This document shows positions 32,891 through 45,654 of a DNA stretch of 64,000 bases, one piece after another. The stretch's first letter is position 1. Each line of letters starts with the position of its first letter. The notes below the pieces were generated by a model. That model was not told the DNA's origin and did no database searches. It was given only the letters and a program-made list of their open reading frames with translations. The position numbers and the translations under genes were made by a program. This DNA is from Argentina anserina (taxonomy: Eukaryota; Streptophyta; Magnoliopsida; Rosales; Rosaceae), in the NCBI RefSeq assembly GCF_933775445.1, contig NC_065874.1:23134501-23198500 (forward strand). The letters are read 5' to 3'.

Positions 32891-35800
32891 GATTAAAGGG
32901 TTGTGATACTTATGCTCCACTTTTTGCAAATCAAACTCCCTTTATTATATATTGCAGGAATAACGTTTATCGTTTAGTTTGTTTAGTTCTCACATTATGA
33001 TAGTGCCGTCAGCCTCGATGGCTATCTATGGATCTCCCGGACCCTCCTCCACTTTTCACACATGAATGATGCCTATTTAATCCGCAGTGAATCTAAAGAG
33101 TGCTCTCAATTAGGTATTCATCGTTAAATTCCCCAGTGAGTAGAATTGAGGGTGATGTTGTTAAGAAGCTGTTTGTGGAATTTGGTAGTAGAGAAGCTGG
33201 GTAAGACTCACGCACAAGTGCCTCTCCTGAGTTACAGTGTGCTGCCTAAGAGCACAAAAAAGAACCAAGGATTAGGTAGAATGATGGTGTTTTTGGTTGG
33301 TCCATACTCCCTGAACTTGAGGACTTGGTTTCAAATTTTTTTAAATCTAAAGCATGAATGCATCTTGTGCGTATTACTTCTCAAAGTAGCTTTCTGTTAT
33401 GTTCTTGAATTCCATTCATCTTTAGGTAGTACTGGTGCTCATCATGATTATATTATGAATAAAACCTGGTTAGCTTCAAATCTCTGCTGTTTATGTTCAA
33501 TGGATTTATGATTGTTATTCCATTGCAACTTAATGATCATTTCTGATGTTATCTCACTCAAATGCTAACTATTGTTTCTCATCATGGTTTCTACAAGAAG
33601 TATGAGGAACTTCTGGATGGAGTGTTATGGTATTAATTGTCTTCTTTAATTCGTTAATTTTTTTTTGTAGCTTCACTAATTTGATAATTTTCAATGTCTA
33701 AATGAAGTTGGGTGAATCCAGAAATTCAGCTAATTGCTAGTAAGTTTCATTGGAATATACGAACCAGGAAGATTTTGACTAAGAAATTATGCTGGAAAAG
33801 TTAATTAGTTTGCTTCGTGGGTATCTTTTGAGAGTTTGGTAATTGAAACGGATTGAAGATGATATGGAAAGAGGAGAAAGATGATAGAGAATAAGGAGCT
33901 TTTTTGTTTATTTGTGAATTCGTAGCGAGTGACAAAGGAAATATAAGAAAAGTAGGGGCAATTTGGGAAGTTGAGTGAAGAAAAGAGAAACTAGAAGTGT
34001 GGTTTACGAAAAGTGGAGTATGAATTTCAGCTCTCTATTTAAAGTATAGAATAGAGAAAATATAACTAAGGCTGTGGAATGCTTTTAGAAGCAACTCTTA
34101 TTCTGATTATAACTAAGATACATGGTCAATACATTTTATTCCATTATGCATGCCTTTTAAGTCATGTGATGTTACGATGACACGTACACAAATGAATAAT
34201 TAGTTCTTTCCATGAAAGCTAGACAACTTTAATCCAGTTTTCTTTTTTCTTTTTCTTTTGATCTGGTGATCCAAATGATTCTGTTGTGTTAACAATTGTA
34301 ACATTTGAAGAAAGGTGATGCTAAATTCAAGAGTTGGTAGTTGTAGAACATCGATTAGAGATAGTGTTCAAACTACGGTCACAAATATGAATTTTCTTTT
34401 TATTCCAAAGTATTATATATTAAGATTCTTGAGGAAGTGTTTTTCCAGTTCTTTGTGAGTGCTGACAGCTGGTTTAATTTAGTAGTGTAATTCATACCAT
34501 CTGCTCAATTTTTGTCTATATGTAGAGATACTTGGAGATTCTGGGGAAGCAGTTGCTGATCTGAAGCAAATGTTCTCTCTTGCTGACAAATTTGGTTATT
34601 CTGAATGGATTCAGTTTGATGCTTCTATTGTTCGTGGCCTTGCATACTATACTGGTATAGTCTTCGAGGTTAGATATTTATGTTGTCCCTCAACTCTACG
34701 TTTTTGGCAGTTGAGTATTAGTTATTGCTTTCCAATGATCTAGTTGAAATGTTCTTTTGTAGTCTGTTATATCTTTAGGATTGTAAATTATGCCTGTAGA
34801 ATCACTGATGTAACTGCGTTTCAATTTTGGGCATCAGTATATAGCCATGAGGTTGAAGTTTGCAGACAATATCTTACTGCTTACTTGTACAATTATCAAT
34901 TTCAGAAGTACTGGAATGTTATATGTGAGCGAAACTTTAATTGTATATAACAGTTCATATGAGTGGGTACAATACTGTAATTCCTTCTATTGAAGCAACC
35001 ACGAAAAAGATTGTTTCATCTAGAAGCCTGAACTAACTTCTCAGATATGGCAAACACCAAAACTCTCCACTTAAGTGAAAACAATCACTTTGCTCTAGGC
35101 ATATTTATCAGTTTTGTCATGAACAGTACCTGACAGATCAATTATATTCTAGGGTTTTGATAGAGGAGGAAAGTTGCGAGCCATTTGTGGTGGTGGGCGA
35201 TATGACCGGTTGCTCTCTACCTTTGGTGGTGATGATATTCCTGCTTGCGGCTTTGGATTTGGTGATGCTGTCATAATAGAAGTGAGTTAAAACTTCACCT
35301 CATTGCTTGTTTATGTTATTATCTTCTATTACATTACATTTGTATATTTATACCAAGTAAAATATGGTGCTTGATCAATGGTTCTGATACACAGTTTGCC
35401 AACTAACATGCCGGAAACTATGACTAAGGGATATATAGTTAATGTAATGTCTCCTTAGTCGAAGTTAGTTAAAGAATTCTTACAATGACTTGGTGAACTT
35501 GATGGTCTGCAGCCTTTATGTTGTTAGTGTAGCGCTTCAATTTCTATCACCTATTTGATGTCTTATAGTTCCTTAATTCCTGATCATTTATCCTATAGTG
35601 AGTCTAGTGGGTTAATATGAAGTTTATTGACCATACATATGATATTCAATTATTCTAAGATGTTTGGGTTTGCGATGTTCATTATGGGAGTCGAATATTC
35701 CTAAAATTTGTTTTTCTCATTTTTCTGTTACTTAGTCATTTGACATTCTGGTGTGATGAATATAGTTGCTCAAGGAAAAGGGGCTTCTGCCAGAACTTGG

Positions 35801-36164
35801 CCTGCAAGTGGAGAACATTGTGTGTGCCCTGGAACCAGGATTGCAAGAAGCAGCTGCAACAGTTGCCACCATACTTAGGGAGAAAGGTCAAAGTGTTGAT
35901 TTAGTCTTGGAGAGCAAACCGCTTAAATGGTATTTCCTGCCATCATATAGTATTTTTGCAAATTCTATATCAATTACTGTTTTCTAATTAATATTGTCAC
36001 ATGCGTGAAATTTGATCTACATCAGGGTATTCAAGCGTGCTTCACGAATAAATGCCAACAGGCTGATCTTGGTGGGAGATTCAGAGTGGCAAAAAGGGAT
36101 GGTGGGTGTTAAAATTCTGTCTACTGGTGTACAACAAGAGATCAAACTTGATGAATTAGATTGA
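30254..36164 (+). CDS. HRS1: Histidyl-tRNA synthetase, organellar (chloroplast/mitochondrial) type
   Basis: Class II aminoacyl-tRNA synthetase that charges tRNA-His. Ten exons: 30254-30649, 30746-30834, 30949-31078, 31214-31306, 31771-31845, 32405-32522, 34526-34668, 35153-35281, 35766-35929 and 36026-36164. All junctions are GT-AG and in frame, giving 491 aa. Residues 1 to about 60 form a Ser/Ala/Pro/Leu-rich organelle transit peptide. Then come [13 protein letters not shown] (motif 1 region), [10 protein letters not shown], motif 2 ([19 protein letters not shown]), the histidine-specific loop [29 protein letters not shown], and motif 3 region [10 protein letters not shown]. The C-terminal anticodon-binding domain is about residues 390-491, ending [16 protein letters not shown]. 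Sequence and length agree with remembered Arabidopsis HRS1 (At3g46100). The 2.0-kb sixth intron holds a TA repeat. Everything looks intact and functional. Confidence 0.96.
32829..32887. repeat. (TA)n microsatellite in intron 6 of the histidyl-tRNA synthetase gene
   Basis: About 29 uninterrupted TA dinucleotides. Frames that cross it read only Tyr-Ile repeats and are not genes. Confidence 0.97.
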
Positions 36165-36179
36165 TGAAGACCTCAATTT

Positions 36180-36460
36180 GGAAGTTGTAATGTTTTTAAG
36201 CTAGGCTCAGTAACGTCAGTCCATTTTTCTCCCCCAATCTATGTAAATACATAGTTTCAGATCAAAATATTATTAACAAACTACTCAAAAGTACCGCACA
36301 ACAATTTAGTTTACAAATAACTCACTACTTAATTTGATAAAGCAAATAAAAACCAAAATTTATAAATAAAGACCAAATGATGACAAGTTGCTACATGTCA
36401 TAAAACATTTTACTTTTTATTTCTTTCAGACCCGTAGTGTTTGCTTATATCAATAGAGAG
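36180..36460. other. 3' flank of the histidyl-tRNA synthetase gene
   Basis: AT-rich 3' UTR and intergenic DNA. No clear signal beyond AT-rich runs. Confidence 0.4.
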
Positions 36461-36465
36461 ATTAT

Positions 36466-36680
36466 CTGCTACTGTCGATTATAAAAACTAACTGCTACTG
36501 TCGATTATAAAAACTAACTACTATCGTCGAGTTAAAAACTAGCTGTTATTGTCGACTTGGAAGACACATGCTACTGTCGATTTGGAAGGTACATGCTATT
36601 GTCGATTATGAATCTAACTGTTATTGTCGACTATAAATCTAATTGCTACTGTAAACTGAGAAACTCACTGCTACTGTGAT
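36466..36680. repeat. Minisatellite, unit of about 26 bp (CTGCTACTGTCGATTATAAA type)
   Basis: Roughly eight degenerate copies. Each has a GCTACTGTCGA-like core followed by an A-rich spacer; the first copies (36466, 36492) are exactly 26 bp apart and later ones vary from 26 to 28. GTCGAT/GTCGAC cores recur. It lies 300 bp after the synthetase stop codon. Confidence 0.85.
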
Positions 36681-37036
36681 TTTTTGTGAGCAAAATTCAA
36701 AAAATTTCAAATTTCTCAAAACATATGCATTATGCTACTTAAATGAAAGCCCATGACATAAGGAACAACTTTATATATTGGCTCACCGCTAGTGGTTTGG
36801 CCGGAAAACTTAAATTTTCCGGAAAGAACTAAAAAATAAGGAGAGATAAATTTGTTAAATCTAGGAGTGACATTTGGTAATTTTCCAAAAATTAAGGTAT
36901 TTTAGATATTTTTATATTATATAATTAATCAATTTTGTTTTACTTGTTTTTTGGGCTTGAGTTTATGTTCTAATTTATATAATAAATTCATAAAATGAGT
37001 TTTTAGTTAATTCAAATATAGTCTAGTACCATTAAG

Positions 37037-37047
37037 TAATTTTCTAA
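37037..37047. repeat. LINE target-site duplication, 3' side
   Basis: TAATTTTCTAA directly after the LINE's poly(A) tail (a poly(T) run here, since the LINE is on the minus strand). An identical 11-bp copy is at 54069-54079. Confidence 0.85.
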
Positions 37048-37100
37048 TTTTTTTTGTACAAATAGGGCCATTAGCCCAAGTAAAAAAAGTAACGAAGAAA

Positions 37101-39653
37101 CTAGACATAGCTACAAGCCATAAACTCCCTAGCTCTAGAAAGACCAACAATGTCATCCAGAAAAACATCAGAAACCAGCGTAGGAGGGTCATGTAAGATA
37201 CATATTCCTCTATCGTTAGAGGTACTATGCTTAGTAAGGATATCATCTACCATATTCCTCTCTATGTGGACATGCTTCACATTAATAAAGTCAAAAACAC
37301 ACATCAAGCTTCTGCAGTTCATTATCAAGGTCCTAAGAGGATGCAAATCAATATTATCATGTTGAAGAAGATTGTTAAGCACTAAAGAATCAGACTCAAC
37401 TTCCAGTCTTGAAATCTTTAAGCTACGAGCAAGGTGTAGTCGTGTAGACCATGGAACAAGCCCCAACCTCAGCTTGCAGGACCTCCCCAGTCCCAATGTT
37501 CACCATAAACCCACCCTACCAACAGCCAGCTTCATCCTTAAGCACACTCCCTGCTTCAATATTTCCATTATTCATCCTAGAGCCATCAACATTCAGTTTA
37601 AAATTTCAAACAGCTGGTTTAATCCAATATAGCATCTCCACATGTTTAGACAAGTTTTTACCAAGCTTAGCATTAGCTTTAGCCTATTAATCAGCTTAAC
37701 TAAACACAACATCAAAAATAGTAAAAGGATACTTGAAGGAGCTATCAAAAATGGATTTGCACCTCCATTTTCATATGAACCAACAATAGTATATGAAGAA
37801 TATATTCCAACTGATATTATTCATATACTACCATTTCTGAAGCAGATTAGCATAGATCCAATTTTCCAAACTCAGAACAAAAGTAGCAAGGATATTTTGG
37901 TGAATCTTAAAATTTTTCCAAACTTGTTTAGACTTAGGACAGTCTATGAAGAGGTGAATCATTGTTTTTGGGGTATTAGTGCAGAATTTGCAATGAGGAT
38001 TGGAGGCAAGCTTCCTTCGAAACCTCTGCTAATTAGTTAACAATTTTCTTGAAACAAAAGTCTATAAGAATATTTTAATCTTTGAAAGTATAAGAAGGGA
38101 TCAAATCTTCATCCAAACATACTTTTGGAAGCCCTGTTCATCACATAGCACATTGTAAGCAGATTTTACAGAGAAAATTTCAGAAGAAGTCTGCCCCATA
38201 TAACTTGATCAGGAATGTCACATTCAGTAATATGAACAGATAACACTTGAGTAATTATTTCTTGAGGGAGATTTTCACCAAGCATGATCATATTCCACCT
38301 ACCATTAATCCAAAATTCATTCACAACAGAGTTAGTATTGACACTATCATGATTAATAACATGGTTGAGAAGGATACCAGAAGGAGCCCAATTATCAGTC
38401 CAAAATTTAGTCTGACAACCATTGCCAACTCTCCAGATAAGCCCTTTTCGCAGTAAATTAGCCCCATACACAATACCAGACTAAGTACTTGAGCATTGAG
38501 CATGCTTTTTATAAGAATTCTGCAAGAGAGAACTAGAATGCAGATACTTCCTCATATAAATCTCGCTCCAAAGCCCTTGGTCTTTTTGGACAACTCTCCA
38601 ACTAGCTTTTGCAAGCATGGACATGTTCATATTAGCTGACTTTTTAATACCCAAGCCACCATAGCATTTAAGCATGTATAATGTATCCCAATTAGTATGA
38701 TGGACTTTTTTTTTCTGCTCAATATCACCGCATAGAAAACCCCTATTGAGTTTATCCAGGTTGTCACAAATTGACATAGGAAGCTTAGCAGTTTTGCATT
38801 GCATAAATTTGAATAGAAGCATTCACAGATTGAATCAAAGTTAATCTTCCCGCCATATGAAGAGTCTTACTTTTCCAACTAGCCAACCTGGCTTGAACCT
38901 TGTCAACAATACTAGCATAGGTGTTCTTATTAACTCTTAGATGAAGCAGAGGCATACAAGGTGGGTTCTTAGATCATTAGTTAGCAGAGATCCACATATC
39001 TTACTTATTTCCTCAACAATCCTAACTAAGACCCTAAGAGATACAAACACCATAGATTTCTCAAAGCGCACAGTTTGTCCCGAGAGGCCACAAAAGAGGT
39101 CCATATATTGCTTCATCCCTTTAGCCTTAACACTGCTAGCCTCAACAAAGAGAATTAAATCATCTACAAAGAATAAGTGGGAGAAAAAATGCCCATTTGT
39201 AGAGGACTGGATTGGGAACCAATGTTTGTAAACAACCACAGTTCTAAGATGAGATAATTTTTCCATGCAAAAGACAAAAAGATAAGAGGAGAGAGGGTCC
39301 CCCTGCCTAATTCCCCTGCCCCCTTTAAAAGGCTCCGATAATTCACCATTTACGATAATTTGATAGCTAGCAGAAGTTATACAACTCATAATCAACTTGA
39401 TAATATTGCACGGAAGTTTAACCTCATAAAGAACCTGCTCAATGAAACTCCAGCTGAGTCTGTCAAAGGCTTTCGAAAGATCAATTTTCCAAGTCATGAA
39501 GCTTTTAGCACCCTTAGAGTTCCGGCATTTATATAAGATTTCTTGAGCAATCATAATGTTGTCAGAGATATGCCTTCCTGGAACAAAGCTAACCTGATTA
39601 GGGCTAATCCATTTTTCCAACATAGGTCTAATTCTGTCAACATTGATCTTAGA
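37101..39653 (-). pseudogene. LINE ORF2, reverse transcriptase core to RNase H
   Basis: Minus strand, 5' to 3'. It begins SSKINVDRIRPMLEKWISPN and then has VSFVPGRHISDNIMIAQEIL, WKIDLSKAFDRLSW, GRGIRQGDPLSSYLFVFCME and LFFVDDLILF (the catalytic D-D pair is kept, within FVDD). From about 38820 comes the region after the RT: LKCYGGLGIKKS, KASWRVVQKDQGLW, RKGLIWRVGNG and KFWTDNWAPSG. From about 37496 an RNase H part reads SLKISRLEVESDSLVLNNLL and HVHIERNMVDD. Stops and shifts separate these frames (near 38940, 38480, 38170). Confidence 0.85.
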
Positions 39654-41179
39654 TGATAGAGCGTTGGTCAAAACGTCTATAATAAACCCTGTAAAACATC
39701 ATCGTTAGTATAGAATAAGCAGGGATCGTTCTTTCCGGGGAATTGAAGGGAACTCTAAACTTTTAGTGTTAACAAATAATGGGGGGTTTGAGATTGATTA
39801 TTAACTACTAAAATAAAACCTAAATTATTATTTACATGATCGACTTCTCTTTAACAAACTTAAACCAAATTTAACATTACACCACATAATTACAAGTTCG
39901 AATCTATCATGCATTCTAATTCGACCAATTACATACTTTTTAGACACCAATACAATTAGAGCCGTAGGGGATCATCTAATCGTGCAATATTTCAATTAAC
40001 ATTAAGATTGACTTATGGCCTAATCTAAATTTGCATGCAATCAAATTCAATAACACTTAGAGTAGAAATCAAACAAAATTACATTTAAGCACCAAATCTT
40101 TGTTGGAGACATGTTTCATGTATGGCGTCACCCACCATGGTTTCACATGCAAATTTCCAGAATTTTTACCACTTTTAATCAACACAAATCGAACCTACTT
40201 AGGGCATGATTTGATTTGTGTCAATATGGTTGATGAATATAGCACTCAAACACAATCTTAGGGAATGCATCCAAGCACTAAATTCATATGCACATATCTG
40301 AAAATTATCTAAAAGTATGAGAAAGATGATTAGAACACAACAATAGAAATACAAACTCATTAATTATAGAAAACCATCAATTCGGCAAAGATCCAAAAAT
40401 CCAATAAAACAATCTGAAAATTTCGATTCTTAATACAAAACAATAATCCCACACAAACATCATACTACAATCTTTATAGACAAAGTATTGTAAAAAAATC
40501 AAAAACGAACAACCCGTGGAGATGAGTTGTGAGAATCACATGTTGTAGGAACCTTGGAAGTGTGTCTTCAATGGTGATTTCGGTGGAGATGAAATTTGTA
40601 TATGGGGGAGAATGGCTTGTTGTTTTGGTGAAGGATGTTTGAGGTAGTATTTTGGTAGAGTTTTGGCTCTTCAATACAAAGGAGAAGTCTTGATATTTGA
40701 GAGGTGAAGCCATGTATATATAGAGGAAAGATGGAGGGTTTGAAATTGCTTCTTTCTTCCTATAATAATGTCATGCTTTAATCCCTTAAATCATGGAAAG
40801 TTTTATTCCCTAAAACATGCCATGTTTTATTCTCTAAAACATGCCGTGTTTTATGCCTTTAATGATCATCTTCTATTTAATTGTTGCATGACTTGGCTCC
40901 ATCTTTTTTTCTTTAATTATCTCTTCAATCCAATCTGAAAATAAGAAAATAAAATCATAAGTAAGAGATAATTAGTTTCAAAACCTAACAAGGATTCCTA
41001 GTCAAACTATGACTCTAAACCAATTATACGTTTTAACTCATGTAAGTACAAAAATGCATCCAATACCGCTCAAGACTCTTACTACGACTCAATGACTCAA
41101 TAGTACAACAATAAGGGCTAAGAAAAGTACAAATTGAGATAAAAACATGTTAAGAACGTCGCATAAAGTGCTCCTATCA
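39654..41179 (-). mobile_element. Solo LTR of an Athila relative, nested in the LINE
   Basis: 1526 bp. On the minus strand it starts TGATAGGAGCACTTTATGCG and ends GCTCTATCA. Start and end align with the LTRs at 41752 and 51167 (TGATAGGAGCACATAGTGTG; and GATGTTTTACAGGG-like against GATGCTTACAAGG), so it belongs to a related but diverged family. A TATATATA-type box lies at about 40714-40722. There is no internal region. The LINE frame breaks at IISKI and resumes at SKINVDRIRP, and TCTAAGAT is present on both sides. Confidence 0.8.
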
Positions 41180-41751
41180 ATCTTAGAGATAATCTTGTAA
41201 ACAGTACAACAAAGGCTGATAGGGCAAAACAGGTGCATACATTGAGGTGCTGTCACTTTCGGGGAAAGAGTGATAAGAGTACGGTTTAGACCGGGAGGAA
41301 TAGAACCCGAATGAAAAGCAGTGGTAACAACTTTAATAATCTCAGAGGAACATATGGGCCAGTGCTGTTGGTAGAATAAAACAGGAAACCCATTAGCTCC
41401 AGGAGCTTTCATCTTACCAATTCTGAATAAGGCACTATGAATTTCCTATCTAGAAACATCTCTACCAATTAAAACTGACTCTGCAAGAAGGGTATCAGGA
41501 AAAGGAATAGGAATATGAAACCTGAGATCCAAGCTGCATTCAGCCACAAAAAGGTTATAAAAGAAATCCACAGTAGTTTTCTTCATCACAGTTGGGTCAT
41601 TAGCCCAAGTACCAGAGGAGTCAAACAAGCTATCAATCTTATTTCTTCTCCTCCGAACCACAGTGGTTAGGTGAAAGAAATTAGTATTTCTATCACCATC
41701 CTTTAACCATTTGTCCCTTGATTTCTGCTTCCAAAACAAAGCTTCAGCATC
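41180..41751 (-). pseudogene. LINE ORF2, linker and start of the reverse transcriptase
   Basis: Middle LINE piece between the two nested insertions. It reads AEALFWKQKSRDKWLKDGDR, NTNFFHLTTVVRRRRNKI and, after a stop near 41446, KAPGANGFPVLFYQQHWP, then ISLCCTVYKIISKI. These are the standard phrases between endonuclease and RT palm in plant L1-type LINEs (KAPG.DG; YKIISKI). Confidence 0.85.
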
Positions 41752-43329
41752 TAATAGGAGCACATAGTGTGACATTCTTAATGTATATATCTCATATTCT
41801 TATGCTTTGTTACTTCTTATTTAGTTGTTTTAGGTTCATATTTGTCATTTGTATGTCCTAAGTAGAGCTATGCCGAATTTTGAATGATTTGATGATGAAA
41901 TTGTGCTAAGTGTTAGAAATCCTTATTGAGTTAGGATTCCTTACTCGACTAGGACTCTACTTTCCTATCTTCATTCTTTCATATTCCTTAATTGTCGATT
42001 TCTTTTCAGGAAAGACAAATCCTATTTAGACAAGGAGTAGTGATGTCGTGATGCATTCCAAGTGAGACAAGGAAATCATGTCCGAGTTGAAGAAGGAGAA
42101 GAAGAGGCCGGCCTAGATATTCATAGTTGGACAAGGAGAGATGACGTGCAGCTCTTAAGTGTCTCCCTATTGGATTTGGTTTCCTACATCAAGTTGGATT
42201 TGGAGTACATGAATCAAAGTCCATATCAAAGAAGATTTCAGCTTCCCAATCCAATTCTATCTCCTAATTGGGATGGCATGAAGGCTTTTGTGACTCCTAT
42301 ATATAGAGGCACGGCCTCATTGTTTATTCATCATCAACCTTGCACACAAGCACAAGCCATAGCTCTGCCGAATCAGTCTCTCATCCACCAAGAAATCCTA
42401 AAACTGAAATTCATCCTTTTCCATTCTTTGGATTCGAAGCAAGTAGCTTAGGATCTTCGTTTGCTTAGAATAAACCCTGTAGGATTATTTCAAAGTGTAA
42501 CTCTATGATCTTCATGTTTTATTTCGGTTTTCTATGTTCTTGTTCTTGGATGATTTATGTTTTTGTTTTGTTAGAGTTTAATTCGATCTTGTCTATGAGA
42601 TAGTTCTGACTTTCGAATTGTATAATGATATGAAGATTTTGATTTCTATTCCATGATTTTAGGTTTTATGCCGTGAGTTCTTGTTCATGTTTTTGATTGA
42701 ATTTCGGTGTGTTCTTATATTGCATGTGTGATTAAGACAAGTAGTTGATGTTGCATATGTTAATCATTCAAAGCTAGTAACGATTATGATACAAGTAGTG
42801 GATTAATTGTTCTTTGTTATTCCACCGATTTTGATTCTAAGTTCGGCATTGGATAAGTGCTTAAAACATGTTGATTTCTCTATGTGATATGTAATTGCAT
42901 GATGAATTGGTATGTTAGATTTCGTAGCAAGATAAGTAGTTGAGCTCGAATGTATCCATGTATTAGGAACCAAGTAGGAACTTGATGCATGATCGAACTT
43001 AGTTTGAACCTTGATACCTAGGGCATGAACATGATTGAGAATAGATTTCGATGGCTTTGTTCTTACATGATTTTTTTTGGTGATGCATTGTGTGTTGGTT
43101 GGTTGATCACATATATATATATATATTAGTTTAGGTTTTATTTTCTGTTTTTGACTTTCAATCCGATCCTATATACCAAACTCTTTTATATCTTTATGAA
43201 ATTGTGTTAAGTGTTTGTGATCCTAAGCCCTGGTTGGATCCCCGGTTTGTGAACGATACCCTCTTGCTTTTATACTACTTACGATGCTTACAAGGTTAAA
43301 TATTGATGTTGAGTAATCGAGTCCTATCA
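41752..43329 (+). repeat. 5' LTR of the Athila-like element
   Basis: Starts TAATAGGAGCACATAGTGTG (the first G of the normal TGATAG is changed to A) and ends GAGTCCTATCA. TATATATA at 42298-42305 is the likely promoter box. Aligns along its whole length with 51167-52741, with few differences per 60 bases by eye. Confidence 0.92.
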
Positions 43330-43331
43330 AA

Positions 43332-43349
43332 TGGCGTCGTTGCCAGGGA
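43332..43349 (+). promoter_or_regulatory. Primer binding site, tRNA-Asp type
   Basis: TGGCGTCGTTGCCAGGGA, two bases after the 5' LTR. It differs at two positions from TGGCGCCGTTGCCGGGGA, the site used by Athila elements. Confidence 0.85.
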
Positions 43350-44100
43350 TCCATAGAGATGGATCCCTAATTTTTAATTTCGAATACATTGTTTATATTG
43401 TACATTTGTATATTCTTATCTTGTTTCGTTGTACATATAGTAAATATATCTTATGCTGTTGTTTTGGTGTTTGAGTGAATATGTGTTGTAGGTTGTAAAT
43501 CGAACGGAATAGGTAAAGGCCCTTTTGTTAATATTAGCTTTAACCCTTCATGCTAGCTCTTGGGTTTGCATGAGGTCGAGGGCGGCTTTTATTAACACTT
43601 GGAGATTTATCTAACACCCAAGGTTAAGTACAGTTGAGTAAGGGGCACGCTCTCTTATTACTCTGGTGCATGGGACCAAAATTAGATCTCATAGAACTAC
43701 TGACTGACATACATCTCGGTGATGGAGTCGATAAGGAGTTCACTCTCCGTAGTTCAACAAATAAGTCATACAATGTTCACTATCTCTAATTGAGCTACAC
43801 GGCCTTTTGAAACAAAGACTTGATCTTGTGTCTAGGCATCCATACTTAGGCCGCACGTCCACCTCGGTTTACAACTTAGAATTAATCGATCATTCAATCA
43901 TTGAAACTGCAAAAAAAAAAAACTTGTGAATTGTATGAACTTTTGTAAAACGTAAAGAACTAACTCTTTGTAAACTTGACAACATAGTTGTTGTGCCTCT
44001 TCCATAAGTGTGCATGTATATGACTAAGGAAGGGCACGATTTCATGTCTTCATTGTGTATACTTCAATGCTAACTCTTAAACTTTCATGTCATAGGAACT
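43350..44100. other. Untranslated leader of the Athila-like element
   Basis: About 750 bp between the PBS and gag, with no reading frame of note. Long leaders are usual in this branch. Confidence 0.6.
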
Positions 44101-44104
44101 ATGC

Positions 44105-45654
44105 ATGTCCGAAATATCTAAGAGAACACAAGAGCTCAAAGATCGAATTCAAGCACTTAGAGATTTAAACAACTCTTTCACGAGTGGACCTTGGGTTTCG
44201 AATCATCTCCAAGCAATTCAATCTTTAACTCTCCACCTAGATCAGAAGAAGAGGATGATCTTTCCTTCCCCTTCGTCTTCAATTTAGAGTTAGACACAAT
44301 TGCGGACCGTGATATAATTTCTGTTGGTGCTCCAATGGCACTCAAGAATGCGTTCATCCCCACCACCCCTAAGCGTTGGTTGTACTCTTTGCCTGCTGAA
44401 ATCATCACCACATGGGACGAAATGACTAGGAGGTTCTTAAAGCAATTCATCTCTGCTCAACTCACGAAAAGACTTAGGAGGGAGATTCAAAACTTCACTC
44501 AAAAAGATGGTGATTCACTCTATGAGGCATGGGAGGAATTTCAGGAACTACAAAGGAAGTGCCCTCACCGTGGTATTTCGTTGGATGACTTGGTGCAATT
44601 CTTCAATGAAGAACTCGACACCACCAATAAGATCATGGTGGATTCGGCATGTGGCTGCACATTCATGAACAAGACCGGTCAATAAGCTTACACATTGATT
44701 GATGACTTGGCCGACAACAATCGCCAATTTAGTTCCAATGAGAAGAGAGGAAGCAAGAGTCGTGGGGTGTATGATGTTGATGCAAGAAATCAGATGGCTA
44801 CTTTAGAAAGGAAGCTTGACATTTTAGTCAAGGCATTCAATGGTTCGAGCATCAACACTCAAGCATGTGGTATGTGTTCTTTCAAAGATCACACAACGAA
44901 GAATTGTCCAAATGGTGCAATGACTGAAGAAGAGTTGAACTTCATTGGGCAACAAAGGCCTAGGTATGACCCTTACTCGAACACATACAATCCTGGACTT
45001 AGAGATCATCCAAACTTTCGTTGGAACAACAATGCTCAACCGTCCAATGCTCAAGGTCAATGACCTCGTCCTTCAGGTTTGTTTGTGAGGCCTCAGGTAC
45101 CTCAAGGTTCTATTCCCATTAACTCTAATGTTCATGGTTTGAATAATGCATCTGCACCTAACTATGATGAACTTTTGAAGTCTCTTGCTCAAGGGCAACA
45201 AAATTTAAACTCTGCTACTCAAGCTTTAGTTACAGGTCAACAAGCTCATTCTAAGGACATAACCGAGCTTAAGAAGCAAATGGGACAAGTGATCGACTTC
45301 ATGGGCAAGATCCATGAAGGAGGAAAGTTGTCGTGCCAAACTGAGCCAAATCCTAACGTGAATGCCATGATTACAAGAAGTGGGAGGATCTTAGATGCTC
45401 CATTGCAGCAAAACAAGAAGGTTGTGCCTTCTAAAGGACAAGAGGCCGAGAGTTTCAATGTCAATGACTTAGAGAAGGACCCTGCCTCCTCTAAGGCTAA
45501 TGATGTCGTGCCTCTACCCCAAGGAGATCATGCCGTGCATGAGAAAGGTAAGGATCCTAACTCCAGTGGTTTGATTTCAACTAATGATCTTCCTCGTGTT
45601 CCCTTCCCTAATAGATTTGCAAAGCAAAAGAATGATGAACATGTCTCTTATTGA
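44105..45654 (+). pseudogene. gag of the Athila-like element, with internal deletion and stops
   Basis: Starts near ATG 44105 (MSEISKRTQELKDRIQALRD), then shifts frame near 44190. Then NAFIPTTPKRWLYSLPAEII, TTWDEMTRRFLKQF, GDSLYEAWEEFQELQRKCPH, and a zinc-knuckle-like CGMCSFKDHTTKNC (C-x2-C-x4-H-x4-C, intact spacing). A conserved Athila stretch that should precede RWLYSLP (the GG.P..DP...L..FL..C region) is missing, so there is an internal deletion. Stops at about 44683, 45061 and 45652. The C-terminal part (45079-45651) is low in conservation, as usual. Confidence 0.85.

Noticed and set aside
32788..33000. 70-codon frame across the TA repeat
   Set aside because: Made of Tyr-Ile repeats from (TA)n inside an intron.
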